DNA from: Caryophanales bacterium
GTDB lineage: Bacteria > Bacillota > Bacilli > Bacillales > Bacillaceae_J
Reading direction: 5' to 3'
Assembly: GCA_012840465.1 (NCBI GenBank)
Contig: DULJ01000016.1
Coordinates: 1-43,078 of the forward strand
Length of the DNA: 43,078 nt
The position numbers were made by a program, and so were the translations under genes. The first letter of the stretch is position 1; each line of letters starts with the position of its first letter. The notes under the pieces are model-generated. The model searched no databases. It had not been told where the DNA came from and saw only the letters and a program-made list of their open reading frames with translations. This document shows, piece by piece, positions 24,667-32,536 of the stretch.

Positions 24667-26184
24667 TTACACACCTAATGGATTTAATGGCTTGCCGCCA
24701 TAATATGATAGAACACTCTTTGTTTCTGTATATAAATCTAGTGTTTCAATACAAAGCTCACGACCAAACCCTGATTGCTTATAGCCGCCAAATGGTGTTC
24801 CAGGGAATGCTGAGAATGGACAATTCACCATAACGATTCCAGCACGAATTTGGTTGGCAACACGAGTTGCTGTGCCTTGATCCTTCGTCCAAATGGCAGA
24901 ACCTAAACCAAATTCAGTATCATTTGCAAGCTGAATAGCTTCTTTTTCATTACTGAACTTCATCACAACAACAACTGGTCCGAAAATTTCTTCTTTTACA
25001 ACCTTCATATCATGGTTAACATCTGTAATAATCGTTGGGGCATACCAATAACCATTTTCAAAGCCTTCAACTTTCACTTCATGTCCACCTGTAACAACTG
25101 TCGCACCATCTTCAATTGCTGATTTTACATAGCCATCAATTACTTCAATCTGTGCTCTGTTAATAATGGAGCCGACTTGTGTTTCTGGATCCAACGGATT
25201 TCCTAGACGGAGCTGTTTTGTCTTCTCGACGAATTTTTCCATAAATTGATCATAAATGTTTTCATGTACATATAATCTAGAACGAGCTTCACATGATTGA
25301 CCTGTGTTATAAAAAATTCCAAACACTGAACCATAAACGGCAGCATCGATGTCTGCATCCTCGAAAACAATATTCGGAGACTTACCACCTAATTCAAGAG
25401 TGATTCGCTTCAATGTTCGTGATGCTTTCTCCATAATATCCTTTCCGATCGGTGTTGACCCTGTAAATGCAACTTTATCAACACCTGGATGTTCAACAAT
25501 AGCATCCCCAACGCTTGATCCCGGTCCGGTTACAACGTTAACCACGCCTTCTGGTACGCCCGCTTCATGACAAATTTCAGTTAAAACAATGGCAGTTAAT
25601 GGAGTCAGACTTGCTGGTTTTAAAACAACCGAACACCCTGCTGCAATTGCAGGTGCAATTTTCCAAGCTGCCATCATCATCGGATAGTTCCAAGGAATGA
25701 TTTGTCCACACACGCCTACCGGTTCTTTTTGTGTATAGTTAAAAAATCCGTATGGCAGATTATTAACTTCGCCACGGTGCGCCACGATTGCTGCTGCATA
25801 AAACTCAAAGTCTTCGATAGATTGCATCACTTGTCCTTGAGCAGTTGATAATGATTTCCCGCTGTTTAGAACCTCTAATTCAACTAATTCATTAAAACGC
25901 GCTCTCATAATTGAAGCGATTTTATTCATCACTCTTGATTTCTTATTTACCGGGAACTTTCTCCATTTCCCGTTTTCAAAAGCATTACGGGCAGCTTCCA
26001 CTGCTTTATTCACATCTTCTTTTGAAGCTTTCGCAACTTGTGCAAGAACTTCACCTGTTGCAGGATTATATGTAGTAAACGTTTCTCTCGATAATGCGTC
26101 TACACGTTCACCATTGATTACCATTTGGTAATCATCGCGTTTCATATCAAGAAACTCCATTTTTTCAACTTTAACTGTGGACAC
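24667..26184 (-). CDS. Aldehyde dehydrogenase (candidate ring-opened semialdehyde oxidiser)
   Basis: About 505 aa, a NAD(P)-dependent aldehyde dehydrogenase with GSTPIGK, ELGGKSPN (general-base glutamate) and NTGQSCEARSRL (catalytic cysteine). The real start is probably the GTG at 26184 because AAAAGGAG lies 8 nt upstream. In E. coli the ring-opened phenylacetate intermediate is oxidised by PaaZ, a fusion of aldehyde dehydrogenase and MaoC-type hydratase. Here only the dehydrogenase half is present, about 180 residues shorter than PaaZ and more like betaine-aldehyde dehydrogenases. The hydrolytic ring-opening half must be elsewhere or done by a crotonase of this operon. Confidence 0.85.
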   Translation of the reverse strand: MSTVKVEKMEFLDMKRDDYQMVINGERVDALSRETFTTYNPATGEVLAQVAKASKEDVNKAVEAARNAFENGKWRKFPVNKKSRVMNKIASIMRARFNELVELEVLNSGKSLSTAQGQVMQSIEDFEFYAAAIVAHRGEVNNLPYGFFNYTQKEPVGVCGQIIPWNYPMMMAAWKIAPAIAAGCSVVLKPASLTPLTAIVLTEICHEAGVPEGVVNVVTGPGSSVGDAIVEHPGVDKVAFTGSTPIGKDIMEKASRTLKRITLELGGKSPNIVFEDADIDAAVYGSVFGIFYNTGQSCEARSRLYVHENIYDQFMEKFVEKTKQLRLGNPLDPETQVGSIINRAQIEVIDGYVKSAIEDGATVVTGGHEVKVEGFENGYWYAPTIITDVNHDMKVVKEEIFGPVVVVMKFSNEKEAIQLANDTEFGLGSAIWTKDQGTATRVANQIRAGIVMVNCPFSAFPGTPFGGYKQSGFGRELCIETLDLYTETKSVLSYYGGKPLNPLGV

Positions 26185-26202
26185 AAACAACACTCCTTTT
26201 CA

Positions 26203-26976
26203 TTAATTACCCTTAAATTTCGGTTTTCGTTTTTCTAAGAAAGCAACTACACCTTCTTGATGATCCGCAGTTAATCCAGCGGCCCTCTGTCCATTTGCTT
26301 CCTTTTCAAGCATTTCAGCTAAATTACAATTCCAGCTGTCATTTATATAGCGCTTTATTAATCCAATTGCCTTTGTCGGCATGTTCGCCAACTTTTCGGC
26401 AAAACTTGATACTTCATCAAACCAATGATCTACCGGAATAACCTTCGTAACTAAACCTAATGCTTTTGCTTCTTCGGCCGAGATCTTTTCCCCCAATACG
26501 GCTAATTCAAGTGCTTTGGCTTGACCAACTAATCTAGGTAAATAATATAAATTGCCTGAGTCTGGTATTAAGCCGATATGAATAAACGCTTCAACTAAGC
26601 TAGATTTTTCGGAGGCTAGACGAAAATCACAGGCCAATGCAAGACTTACACCAGCACCTGCAGCAACACCATTAATTGCAGCAATAATAGGTTTTTCAAT
26701 GGAAGCAAGCTGCCTGACCATTGGATTGTAGCGCTTTCTAAGAATTTCCCCATGATTTGCTTCTTCACCTAGACTTCCAAGATCTTCTCCAGAACAGAAA
26801 GCACGGCCTTCTCCCGTAATAACTAAACAACGAATCTCAGTGTTTTTTGCAACATCTTTTAATGCTTTCATGATTTCGTCATTCATTTGTGCTGTAAAAG
26901 CGTTTAATTTATCTGGTCGATTTAACGTTAACCAAGCTACACCGTTTTTTACTTCGTATTTAATCGTTTCAAACAT
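26203..26976 (-). CDS. paaG: PaaG-like ring 1,2-epoxyphenylacetyl-CoA isomerase
   Basis: 257 aa crotonase-fold protein. The first hydratase glutamate is replaced (GAGVSLALACD), while AFIHIGLIPDSG carries the aspartate typical of PaaG isomerases. PaaG converts 1,2-epoxyphenylacetyl-CoA to the oxepin and also shifts double bonds later in the pathway. TAGGAGGC 5 nt before the ATG at 26976 fixes the start, 10 nt after the previous stop. The LYYLPRLVG segment fits the PaaG branch. Confidence 0.85.
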   Translation of the reverse strand: MFETIKYEVKNGVAWLTLNRPDKLNAFTAQMNDEIMKALKDVAKNTEIRCLVITGEGRAFCSGEDLGSLGEEANHGEILRKRYNPMVRQLASIEKPIIAAINGVAAGAGVSLALACDFRLASEKSSLVEAFIHIGLIPDSGNLYYLPRLVGQAKALELAVLGEKISAEEAKALGLVTKVIPVDHWFDEVSSFAEKLANMPTKAIGLIKRYINDSWNCNLAEMLEKEANGQRAAGLTADHQEGVVAFLEKRKPKFKGN

Positions 26977-26986
26977 AAGGAGCCTC

Positions 26987-27763
26987 CTACTTACCTTCAA
27001 AATTAGGCTTTCTCTTTTCGATAAAGGCCTTCATTCCTTCTTTTTGGTCCTGTGAAGAAAATAAAAGGTAGAAGTTTTTTCTTTCAAATTGCATTCCTTC
27101 ATATAACGAATAGTCCACTGCCTTTAAAACGGCCTCTTTTATGAGTCTTAGCGAAAGAGGTGGTTGCTGCGCGATTTTTTCAGCAAAGCGGACTGTTTCT
27201 TCAAGTAAAACTTCAGGAGCAATAAGTCGGTTTACGATACCATAATGTAAGGCTTCCCCGGCAGACATTGGTTCTCCCAGCCACAACCACTCCATTGCTT
27301 TTGTCTTTCCCATCAATTTGGTTAGACGCTGTGTCCCACCTGCACCCGGCATTACGCCAAGTTTAATTTCAGGAAAACCAAATTGTGCATTTTCAGCAGC
27401 AAATAAAATATCACAGCATAATGCCAATTCGAATCCGCCACCCAATGCAAATCCATGTACAGCACCAATCACTGGCTTTTTAATAAGAGCAATTCGATCC
27501 CAATCTTTAAATTGGTTCAACAATTCAAAGCGCACTGGATCATCCTCAGCCATTTCATCAATATCAGCTCCAGCTGCAAAGGCTCTACCTTCCCCGCTCA
27601 TTACAATGGCTTTTATTTCATCATTTTGGTCAAAGTTTTCTAATGCTTCAACAATTTCTCTAACCATTAATCGATTAAGTGCATTTAATTCTTTCGGACG
27701 ATTCAGAGTGATATAGCCAATTGATTCACTGTTCTTAACATGAATATATTGATAATTACTCAT
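26987..27763 (-). CDS. paaF: Enoyl-CoA hydratase (PaaF-like)
   Basis: 258 aa with both hydratase glutamates, GGGFELALCCD and FGFPEIKLGVMPGAGGTQRL, and the oxyanion-hole GRAFAAGADI. PaaF hydrates 2,3-dehydroadipyl-CoA to 3-hydroxyadipyl-CoA. Its ATG lies inside the end of the upstream EthD-like gene (8-nt overlap), which points to coupled translation. Confidence 0.85.
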   Translation of the reverse strand: MSNYQYIHVKNSESIGYITLNRPKELNALNRLMVREIVEALENFDQNDEIKAIVMSGEGRAFAAGADIDEMAEDDPVRFELLNQFKDWDRIALIKKPVIGAVHGFALGGGFELALCCDILFAAENAQFGFPEIKLGVMPGAGGTQRLTKLMGKTKAMEWLWLGEPMSAGEALHYGIVNRLIAPEVLLEETVRFAEKIAQQPPLSLRLIKEAVLKAVDYSLYEGMQFERKNFYLLFSSQDQKEGMKAFIEKRKPNFEGK

Positions 27764-28064
27764 TTACTTCCTCGCCAATCATTAATGTAACGATATCCTT
27801 TGCAAAGGACATTAAGTCTTTGCCAGATGCTTTTGCCTCCTCAGTCTTCATCGCTGCTTTAAATGTATCCATGCTTTCATAATACATTTCACACATTAAG
27901 TAATACTCGCTGTCGCCACCCATTGGACTTCCAATAAATTTCGTGACATCCATTTTTAATAGACCAGGGATTTTCTTCGTAATTGGTGTATGTGTTGAAT
28001 AATAATGCTCATCAAATTTTTCCTTATCCTCAGGATGTTTATATAGGGCTACAAATTTTATCAT
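27756..28064 (-). CDS. EthD-family small protein
   Basis: 102 aa ferredoxin-like-fold protein of the EthD family (MIKFVALYKHPEDKEKFDEHY, then PGLLKMDVTK). GGAGGT 7 nt before the ATG at 28064 decides against the in-frame ATG at 28079. It lies between paaD and the PaaF-like gene and overlaps the latter. EthD proteins occur beside oxygenases and in some act on lactones or unstable intermediates; a muconolactone-isomerase-like or protective role for the reactive oxepin-CoA is conceivable, but I cannot assign a reaction. Confidence 0.8.
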   Translation of the reverse strand: MIKFVALYKHPEDKEKFDEHYYSTHTPITKKIPGLLKMDVTKFIGSPMGGDSEYYLMCEMYYESMDTFKAAMKTEEAKASGKDLMSFAKDIVTLMIGEEVNE

Positions 28065-28095
28065 TTTACATACCTCCATGTTTTCTTTTTGTTTT

Positions 28096-28590
28096 TTATA
28101 AAGTAGAAATCGGTTTCATGGCCTCAAACGGATTTTTACATTCCTTGCAATATAGAAGACTTCTGCATGCGGAAGGGCCAAATATATTTTCGAGTGTGTT
28201 ATATGCTGAGCCGCAATAAGGGCAATCAACGTGCCAAGAGCCATCACTATTTGCTTGAGTCGGAGGCGGAGCAATACCAAATTGCTTTAAAGCTTCTCTC
28301 CCTTTTTCTGTAATGGAGGCGGAAGTCCAAGGAGGGTTATTGATGTAGTTAACCTCGACTTCTTCCACTTCACTTATTTCCTTAACAGCTTTTATTACAT
28401 TTTCTTTAATAATTCCTAATGCTGGACATCCTAAAAATGTTGGAAGAAGGTCAACAGTTACTTTGTTTTCGCGGATTGAAATATTCCCAAGCATCCCTAA
28501 ATCAACGATAGTAATCGTGTCTATCTCGGGATCACAAACGGTTTCTAATTGCCGCCTAACCTTCTCTTCGAGAGAGTGTGAGACTTTCAT
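28096..28590 (-). CDS. paaD: PaaD, assembly factor of the phenylacetyl-CoA epoxidase
   Basis: 164 aa. The MIP18/DUF59 domain comes first with VCDPEIDTITIVDLGML and the TFLGCPAL cysteine; the C-terminal part has paired cysteines (DCPYCGS, ACRSLLYCKEC) that form a zinc ribbon as in PaaD. It is needed for epoxidase maturation, probably of an iron-containing component. ATG 28590 is preferred over GTG 28596 because AAAGGTGA is correctly spaced. A large hairpin separates it from paaC upstream. Confidence 0.9.
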   Translation of the reverse strand: MKVSHSLEEKVRRQLETVCDPEIDTITIVDLGMLGNISIRENKVTVDLLPTFLGCPALGIIKENVIKAVKEISEVEEVEVNYINNPPWTSASITEKGREALKQFGIAPPPTQANSDGSWHVDCPYCGSAYNTLENIFGPSACRSLLYCKECKNPFEAMKPISTL

Positions 28591-28625
28591 TTTCACTTCA
28601 CCTTTCTATTGTTTTTTTCAAAAGT

Positions 28626-28687
28626 ATATGCTGCGGTAAAAACTAGTAAACTATTAAATTATAAATATAAGGTTTGCCGCAGCATAT
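28626..28687. other. Hairpin between paaC and paaD
   Basis: ATATGCTGCGGTAAA (28626-28640) and TTTGCCGCAGCATAT (28673-28687) are 15-bp arms with one mismatch and a 32-base loop. No good T run follows on the minus strand. It may lower downstream expression of paaD relative to the epoxidase subunits, or protect the upstream message. Confidence 0.6.
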
Positions 28688-28697
28688 ATCCCTTTGC

Positions 28698-29528
28698 TTA
28701 CCAGGGAACAGCAGGATTTAAGTTATAAACTTCCGCAAGTGTATCGATCGCTTCTTTTAAATCTGGAGTATGGTTTCCATTTCTGCCATCCCCGCGTTCC
28801 ATTCCAAGCTCTCCTGGATAGTCTAAATTAAGATGTGCAACCGCATCTTTAATTACCGCCACAAAGCGTTCTTTTAATACATCTTCACTGTCAATTAGAC
28901 CGAAGTTCGCCATAGCCTGACGATTTTGACCAAGTGATAGAAGTCCACCAACGTCCTTCCAAGCTTTTTCAATGGCTGCTTTCATTCTGTCTCTTGCTTC
29001 GCCTTCTGCACTTACTAATTGATAGAACCAAGTTCGCCAATGCATTAAGTGATAAATGGTTTCAGATTGTACCTTTACAGCAACTTGTGCAAGCGGCTCG
29101 TATGAGCTAGTCTTTAAAGATTCAATCTTATGCTTTTTCATTACTTCGTAAAAATAATTGCGGACAACTGTGAAGGCCCAATCATACATAGGCTCTTGGT
29201 ATAACCAATGACCTGTACCGTTTACTTCTTCTAAAAGAATGGCATTTTTACGCACAGACTCCGTACGGGCATGTGCCAAATCGTCTGCCTTACCTTCGCC
29301 AAGTTCCTCTAATAACTGATAATAAACTGCAGAATGCCCCATTGTGTTTTGTACAATTGATGAGTAGGCAACATCTTCCTCGATATGAGGAACTAACCCA
29401 AGCCATTCGGATCCTCTATAGGAAATGAGGAAATCATCATCAGCTAACTGGTATAATAAATCTACTAAAGCTCTTTTGTAATCCACGTTTTTTGGATCGT
29501 TTACTTCATTTACAGAGGTTATCTTCAT
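28698..29528 (-). CDS. paaC: Phenylacetyl-CoA epoxidase subunit PaaC
   Basis: 276 aa, structural ferritin-like subunit that pairs with PaaA. Recognised from YRGSEWLGLVPHIEEDVAYSSIVQNTMGHS and the MHWRTWFYQL helix. Its start overlaps the paaB stop (TAATG), so subunit synthesis is coupled. Slightly longer than the E. coli protein. Confidence 0.92.
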   Translation of the reverse strand: MKITSVNEVNDPKNVDYKRALVDLLYQLADDDFLISYRGSEWLGLVPHIEEDVAYSSIVQNTMGHSAVYYQLLEELGEGKADDLAHARTESVRKNAILLEEVNGTGHWLYQEPMYDWAFTVVRNYFYEVMKKHKIESLKTSSYEPLAQVAVKVQSETIYHLMHWRTWFYQLVSAEGEARDRMKAAIEKAWKDVGGLLSLGQNRQAMANFGLIDSEDVLKERFVAVIKDAVAHLNLDYPGELGMERGDGRNGNHTPDLKEAIDTLAEVYNLNPAVPW

Positions 29529-29884
29529 TATTTTACACGCCCCTTACTCCAAGACAAGATTTCTTTCTCATCTAGCATTCCTTGTTCAGCTTCTCGCCAA
29601 ATTCTTGCTAAATATCCGTAGCCTTTGGTTGTACGATAATCTTTATTATCCATACGTTTTAGACCCTGACGTTCTTCAGGAGTCATTGAACGAATGTCCG
29701 AACGTTTTACAACCCAAATATCGCATACATCCTCACGTCTCATAAAATTTTCTTGTGCCATCATTAAAGCGATCTCATGATTTGGCGCAAGTAATGTAAA
29801 CTGCTCCTGTGCATAAGAGGTTGGAGTTTTCCGACTAAACACTTGAAATTCTTCATAAAATTGCGCACTGCTTTTTTGTCCCAT
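29528..29884 (-). CDS. paaB: Phenylacetyl-CoA epoxidase subunit PaaB
   Basis: 118 aa with the PaaB core FYEEFQVFSRKTPTSYAQEQFTLLAPNHEIALMMAQENF shortened at both ends to what the family shows. It bridges PaaAC heterodimers. AAGGAGG about 10 nt before the ATG at 29884 rules out the longer frame from 29926. It follows paaA by 49 nt and is coupled to paaC. Confidence 0.92.
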   Translation of the reverse strand: MGQKSSAQFYEEFQVFSRKTPTSYAQEQFTLLAPNHEIALMMAQENFMRREDVCDIWVVKRSDIRSMTPEERQGLKRMDNKDYRTTKGYGYLARIWREAEQGMLDEKEILSWSKGRVK

Positions 29885-29933
29885 TGAGTAATTACCCTCC
29901 TTCTTTTTCACAATCACATGACCCACTTTTGCT

Positions 29934-30896
29934 TTAGTAACCTACTTCACTATTTAAACCCAACGCTTCACGTACCCATGCATTATTTTCATAAGAAAGC
30001 TTTCTTAGACGCAGTCTTTCTTTTGACATCGGACCATTATTGCTAATAACTTGCTTGAAATAATCCCAATCTGGTTGTTTGTAAACCCAGTTCTTTGTAT
30101 TTGGATCTAGATATATCGTTTCATCTGGAATTGTTAAGCCGATTCCTTGAATTCTCGGAATATATTTAGTAAGATAAAATTGTCTTAAATCTTCATTTGT
30201 ATTTTTTCTAATTTTATATTTGATTGTTATGTCTTGCTTCGAAGTGCCTGTTGTTTCTGAAGTTGGAGGTCCAAAGAACATTAATAGGGCTGGCCACCAA
30301 CGATTTAAGGCATCTTGAAGCATTTCTTTTTGTTCTTTTGTTCCTTTGGCTAACGCAACTGAAATTGCTTCACCATGTTGGGCGTGGAATACTTCCTCCG
30401 CAGCAATCCGTTTTAAAGCTCTTGCATATGGTGCATAGGAAGCATCTAACATATTTGTTTGTGTAATAATTGCCGCACCATCTACTAACCAGCCGATTAA
30501 ACCTGCATCTGCCCATGATTCTGTTTTCCAATGGAATACGTTATGGAATTTTAAATCTCCGTTGAATAAATCTTGCATTAAATCTTCACGTGTTTTTCCA
30601 AGTGGTTTAATTAAGTCTTCAGCAACCCTTAATAACAGCTGTCCATGTCCCATTTCATCTTGGACCTTTGACATAATACCAAGCTTCCGATAAAGGGATG
30701 GTGCTTTGGGAGTCCACTCCTTCTCCGGCAACGCCCCCATAATCTCACTAATACCGTGCATGGAAATCAACTTGATCAGTGCTGTTCGATATTCCACAGG
30801 CATCCAGTCATCAGCTTCGATTTTTTCACCAGCTTCGATTCTTTGCATAAAAGCTTTGTACTTAATCTCATCCGATGAATTTACTAATACAGACAT
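29934..30896 (-). CDS. paaA: Phenylacetyl-CoA epoxidase catalytic subunit PaaA
   Basis: 320 aa diiron monooxygenase subunit. Metal ligands are visible in DEMGHGQ (Glu81, His84) and EEVFHAQHGE (Glu168, His171). It converts phenylacetyl-CoA to the 1,2-epoxide using oxygen and electrons that in other bacteria come from PaaE. No PaaE gene follows. AAGGTGG stands before the ATG, and a clear sigma-A promoter with an overlapping palindrome lies 49-96 bp upstream. First gene of the A-B-C-D-(EthD)-F-G order. Confidence 0.95.
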   Translation of the reverse strand: MSVLVNSSDEIKYKAFMQRIEAGEKIEADDWMPVEYRTALIKLISMHGISEIMGALPEKEWTPKAPSLYRKLGIMSKVQDEMGHGQLLLRVAEDLIKPLGKTREDLMQDLFNGDLKFHNVFHWKTESWADAGLIGWLVDGAAIITQTNMLDASYAPYARALKRIAAEEVFHAQHGEAISVALAKGTKEQKEMLQDALNRWWPALLMFFGPPTSETTGTSKQDITIKYKIRKNTNEDLRQFYLTKYIPRIQGIGLTIPDETIYLDPNTKNWVYKQPDWDYFKQVISNNGPMSKERLRLRKLSYENNAWVREALGLNSEVGY

Positions 30897-30944
30897 TTTA
30901 ATTCCACCTTTCTTTTCTAAAATTCAAAAACGTGTATATTTTGT

Positions 30945-30992
30945 ATAACGTTTCCATAACGTTATTATATATTCGTGTCATATAGATTACAA
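30945..30992 (-). promoter_or_regulatory. paaA promoter with overlapping operator
   Basis: On the minus strand TTGTAA (30987-30992), a spacer of 17 and a perfect TATAAT (30964-30969) form a strong sigma-A promoter. ATAACGTT-N5-AACGTTAT (30945-30965), a perfect 21-bp inverted repeat, starts at the last bases of the -10 and covers the expected transcription start. This is the geometry of a repressor site; PaaX is the natural candidate. Confidence 0.75.
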
Positions 30993-31036
30993 GTACGATT
31001 TGTAAAATTTTCAGATATTTAATAAATAAAAGTTGA

Positions 31037-32362
31037 TTAAACGCCTAGACTAACATTTCTTTTATCGATGACTCTTACAGCCTTCCCTTCTGACCGTTTA
31101 ATCGATTTAGGACAGTGGACTTTTACATCCATTGAAACTAAACAGCTATTTTTCATAATATGCTGAACCTTCTTCCTTAGGAACTGAATGACTTCGTGGT
31201 TCATATCTCCTGCTACTTGTTTATATACCGCATCTGTGACTTCAACATTAAGCTCAATTGAATCCATAATACCCTTTTTTAACAGGTGCACTTGGTAAAA
31301 TGGTGCCAGTTCATTTACTTGCAATAGATAATGTTCAATTTCGGACGGAAATACATTTACTCCCCTTATAATGATCATGTCATCAATGCGACCTTTCACG
31401 CGAGACATTCGAAGAGTTGTTCTGCCACACTTACACTTTTCTCTTGTAACTGATGCAAGATCTCCAGTTCTATAACGTATTATAGGAAAAGCTTCTTTTG
31501 TCAAACTAGTAAAAACTATTTCGCCATCCTGTCCATCTGTCACTGGTTCAAGCGTTTTTGGATCAATAACCTCTACATAGAAATGGTCTTCAGCAACATG
31601 CAAACCATCCTGAGCATGATGACATTCCATCGAAACCCCAGGACCCATAACTTCACTTAAACCGTAAATATCACAAGCCTTTATATCAAACTTTTCTTCT
31701 ATCGTTTTTCTCATTTCCTCAGACCAAGGTTCTGCTCCGAAAATTCCATACTTCAAGCTTGTTTTCCGAGGATCTTTTCCTAACTCCTCCATATGCTCTG
31801 CGATGTTTAATACATAAGAAGGAGTACCACAAATAACTGTTGGCTCAAAATCTTCAATTAAGGTAATCTGTCTTTCTGTATTTCCGCCCGAAATTGGAAC
31901 TGTGGACATTCCTAAATGCTCACTGCCGTAATGTACTCCTAAACCACCAGTAAATAGACCGTATCCATATGCATTATGTAAAACCTCTCCCGGTCTTCCG
32001 CCAGCGATAACAATCGCTCTTGCAACAATTTCACTCCAGCTTTTAATGTCATTTCTTGTATAAGCAACTACTGTTGGCTTCCCGCTTGTACCTGATGAAC
32101 CATGTATACGTACTATTTCTTTACGGTCAACCGCAAAAAGGCCGAATGGATAATGATCGCGTAAATCTTGTTTTTTAGTAAATGGTAGTTTTGTAATATC
32201 CTCCAAGCCTTTAATGGATTCTGGTGTAATGTTTTTTTCGTTAAATTTTTGTTTATAAAATGGTACGTTATTGTATACTTTCTGAACTGTCTCCTTTAAT
32301 CTTCCAAATTGAAGTTCTTCAATACTTTCTCTACTTTCAGTCTCAATTTCGTGTAAAATCAT
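31037..32362 (-). CDS. paaK: Phenylacetate-CoA ligase
   Basis: 441 aa, AMP-forming. The adenylate loop HGSSGTSGKPTVVAYT, the DIYGLSEVMGPG stretch and the C-terminal RGVNVFPSEIE are those of PaaK. It activates phenylacetate to phenylacetyl-CoA, the true substrate of the epoxidase and inducer of PaaX. ATG 32362 with GGGAGG 7-8 nt upstream; GTG 32365 directly before it is possible. It ends 140 bp before paaA, which has its own promoter. Confidence 0.94.
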   Translation of the reverse strand: MILHEIETESRESIEELQFGRLKETVQKVYNNVPFYKQKFNEKNITPESIKGLEDITKLPFTKKQDLRDHYPFGLFAVDRKEIVRIHGSSGTSGKPTVVAYTRNDIKSWSEIVARAIVIAGGRPGEVLHNAYGYGLFTGGLGVHYGSEHLGMSTVPISGGNTERQITLIEDFEPTVICGTPSYVLNIAEHMEELGKDPRKTSLKYGIFGAEPWSEEMRKTIEEKFDIKACDIYGLSEVMGPGVSMECHHAQDGLHVAEDHFYVEVIDPKTLEPVTDGQDGEIVFTSLTKEAFPIIRYRTGDLASVTREKCKCGRTTLRMSRVKGRIDDMIIIRGVNVFPSEIEHYLLQVNELAPFYQVHLLKKGIMDSIELNVEVTDAVYKQVAGDMNHEVIQFLRKKVQHIMKNSCLVSMDVKVHCPKSIKRSEGKAVRVIDKRNVSLGV

Positions 32363-32382
32363 CACATTTCCTCCCTTTTTTC

Positions 32383-32478
32383 ATATTAACGTCATTTTTT
32401 CGGCATGAATCTGCATAAAAGCGTTTTCAAATCTTGGTCAAAATTTACGCCACATTTTTGCCCATATGACGTTAAAAT
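32383..32478. promoter_or_regulatory. Paired ATGACGTTAAWAT motifs upstream of paaK
   Basis: ATGACGTTAAAAT at 32466-32478 on the plus strand and the near-identical ATGACGTTAATAT on the minus strand (32383-32395) form an inverted pair 70 bp apart, both within 116 bp of the paaK start. The same word with one extra T occurs before livH (18814-18827). Spacing would suit looping by a dimeric regulator. Confidence 0.45.
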
Positions 32479-32536
32479 AACGAATAAATTAATTTTGTAA
32501 TGTTTGTTTAAAATTTACAACTATCTAGACAGATTG

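Noticed and set aside
27318-27716. Plus-strand open frame of 132 codons
   Set aside because: Antisense to the PaaF-like gene; composition rich in Ser, Pro and Ala as expected of a shadow frame.
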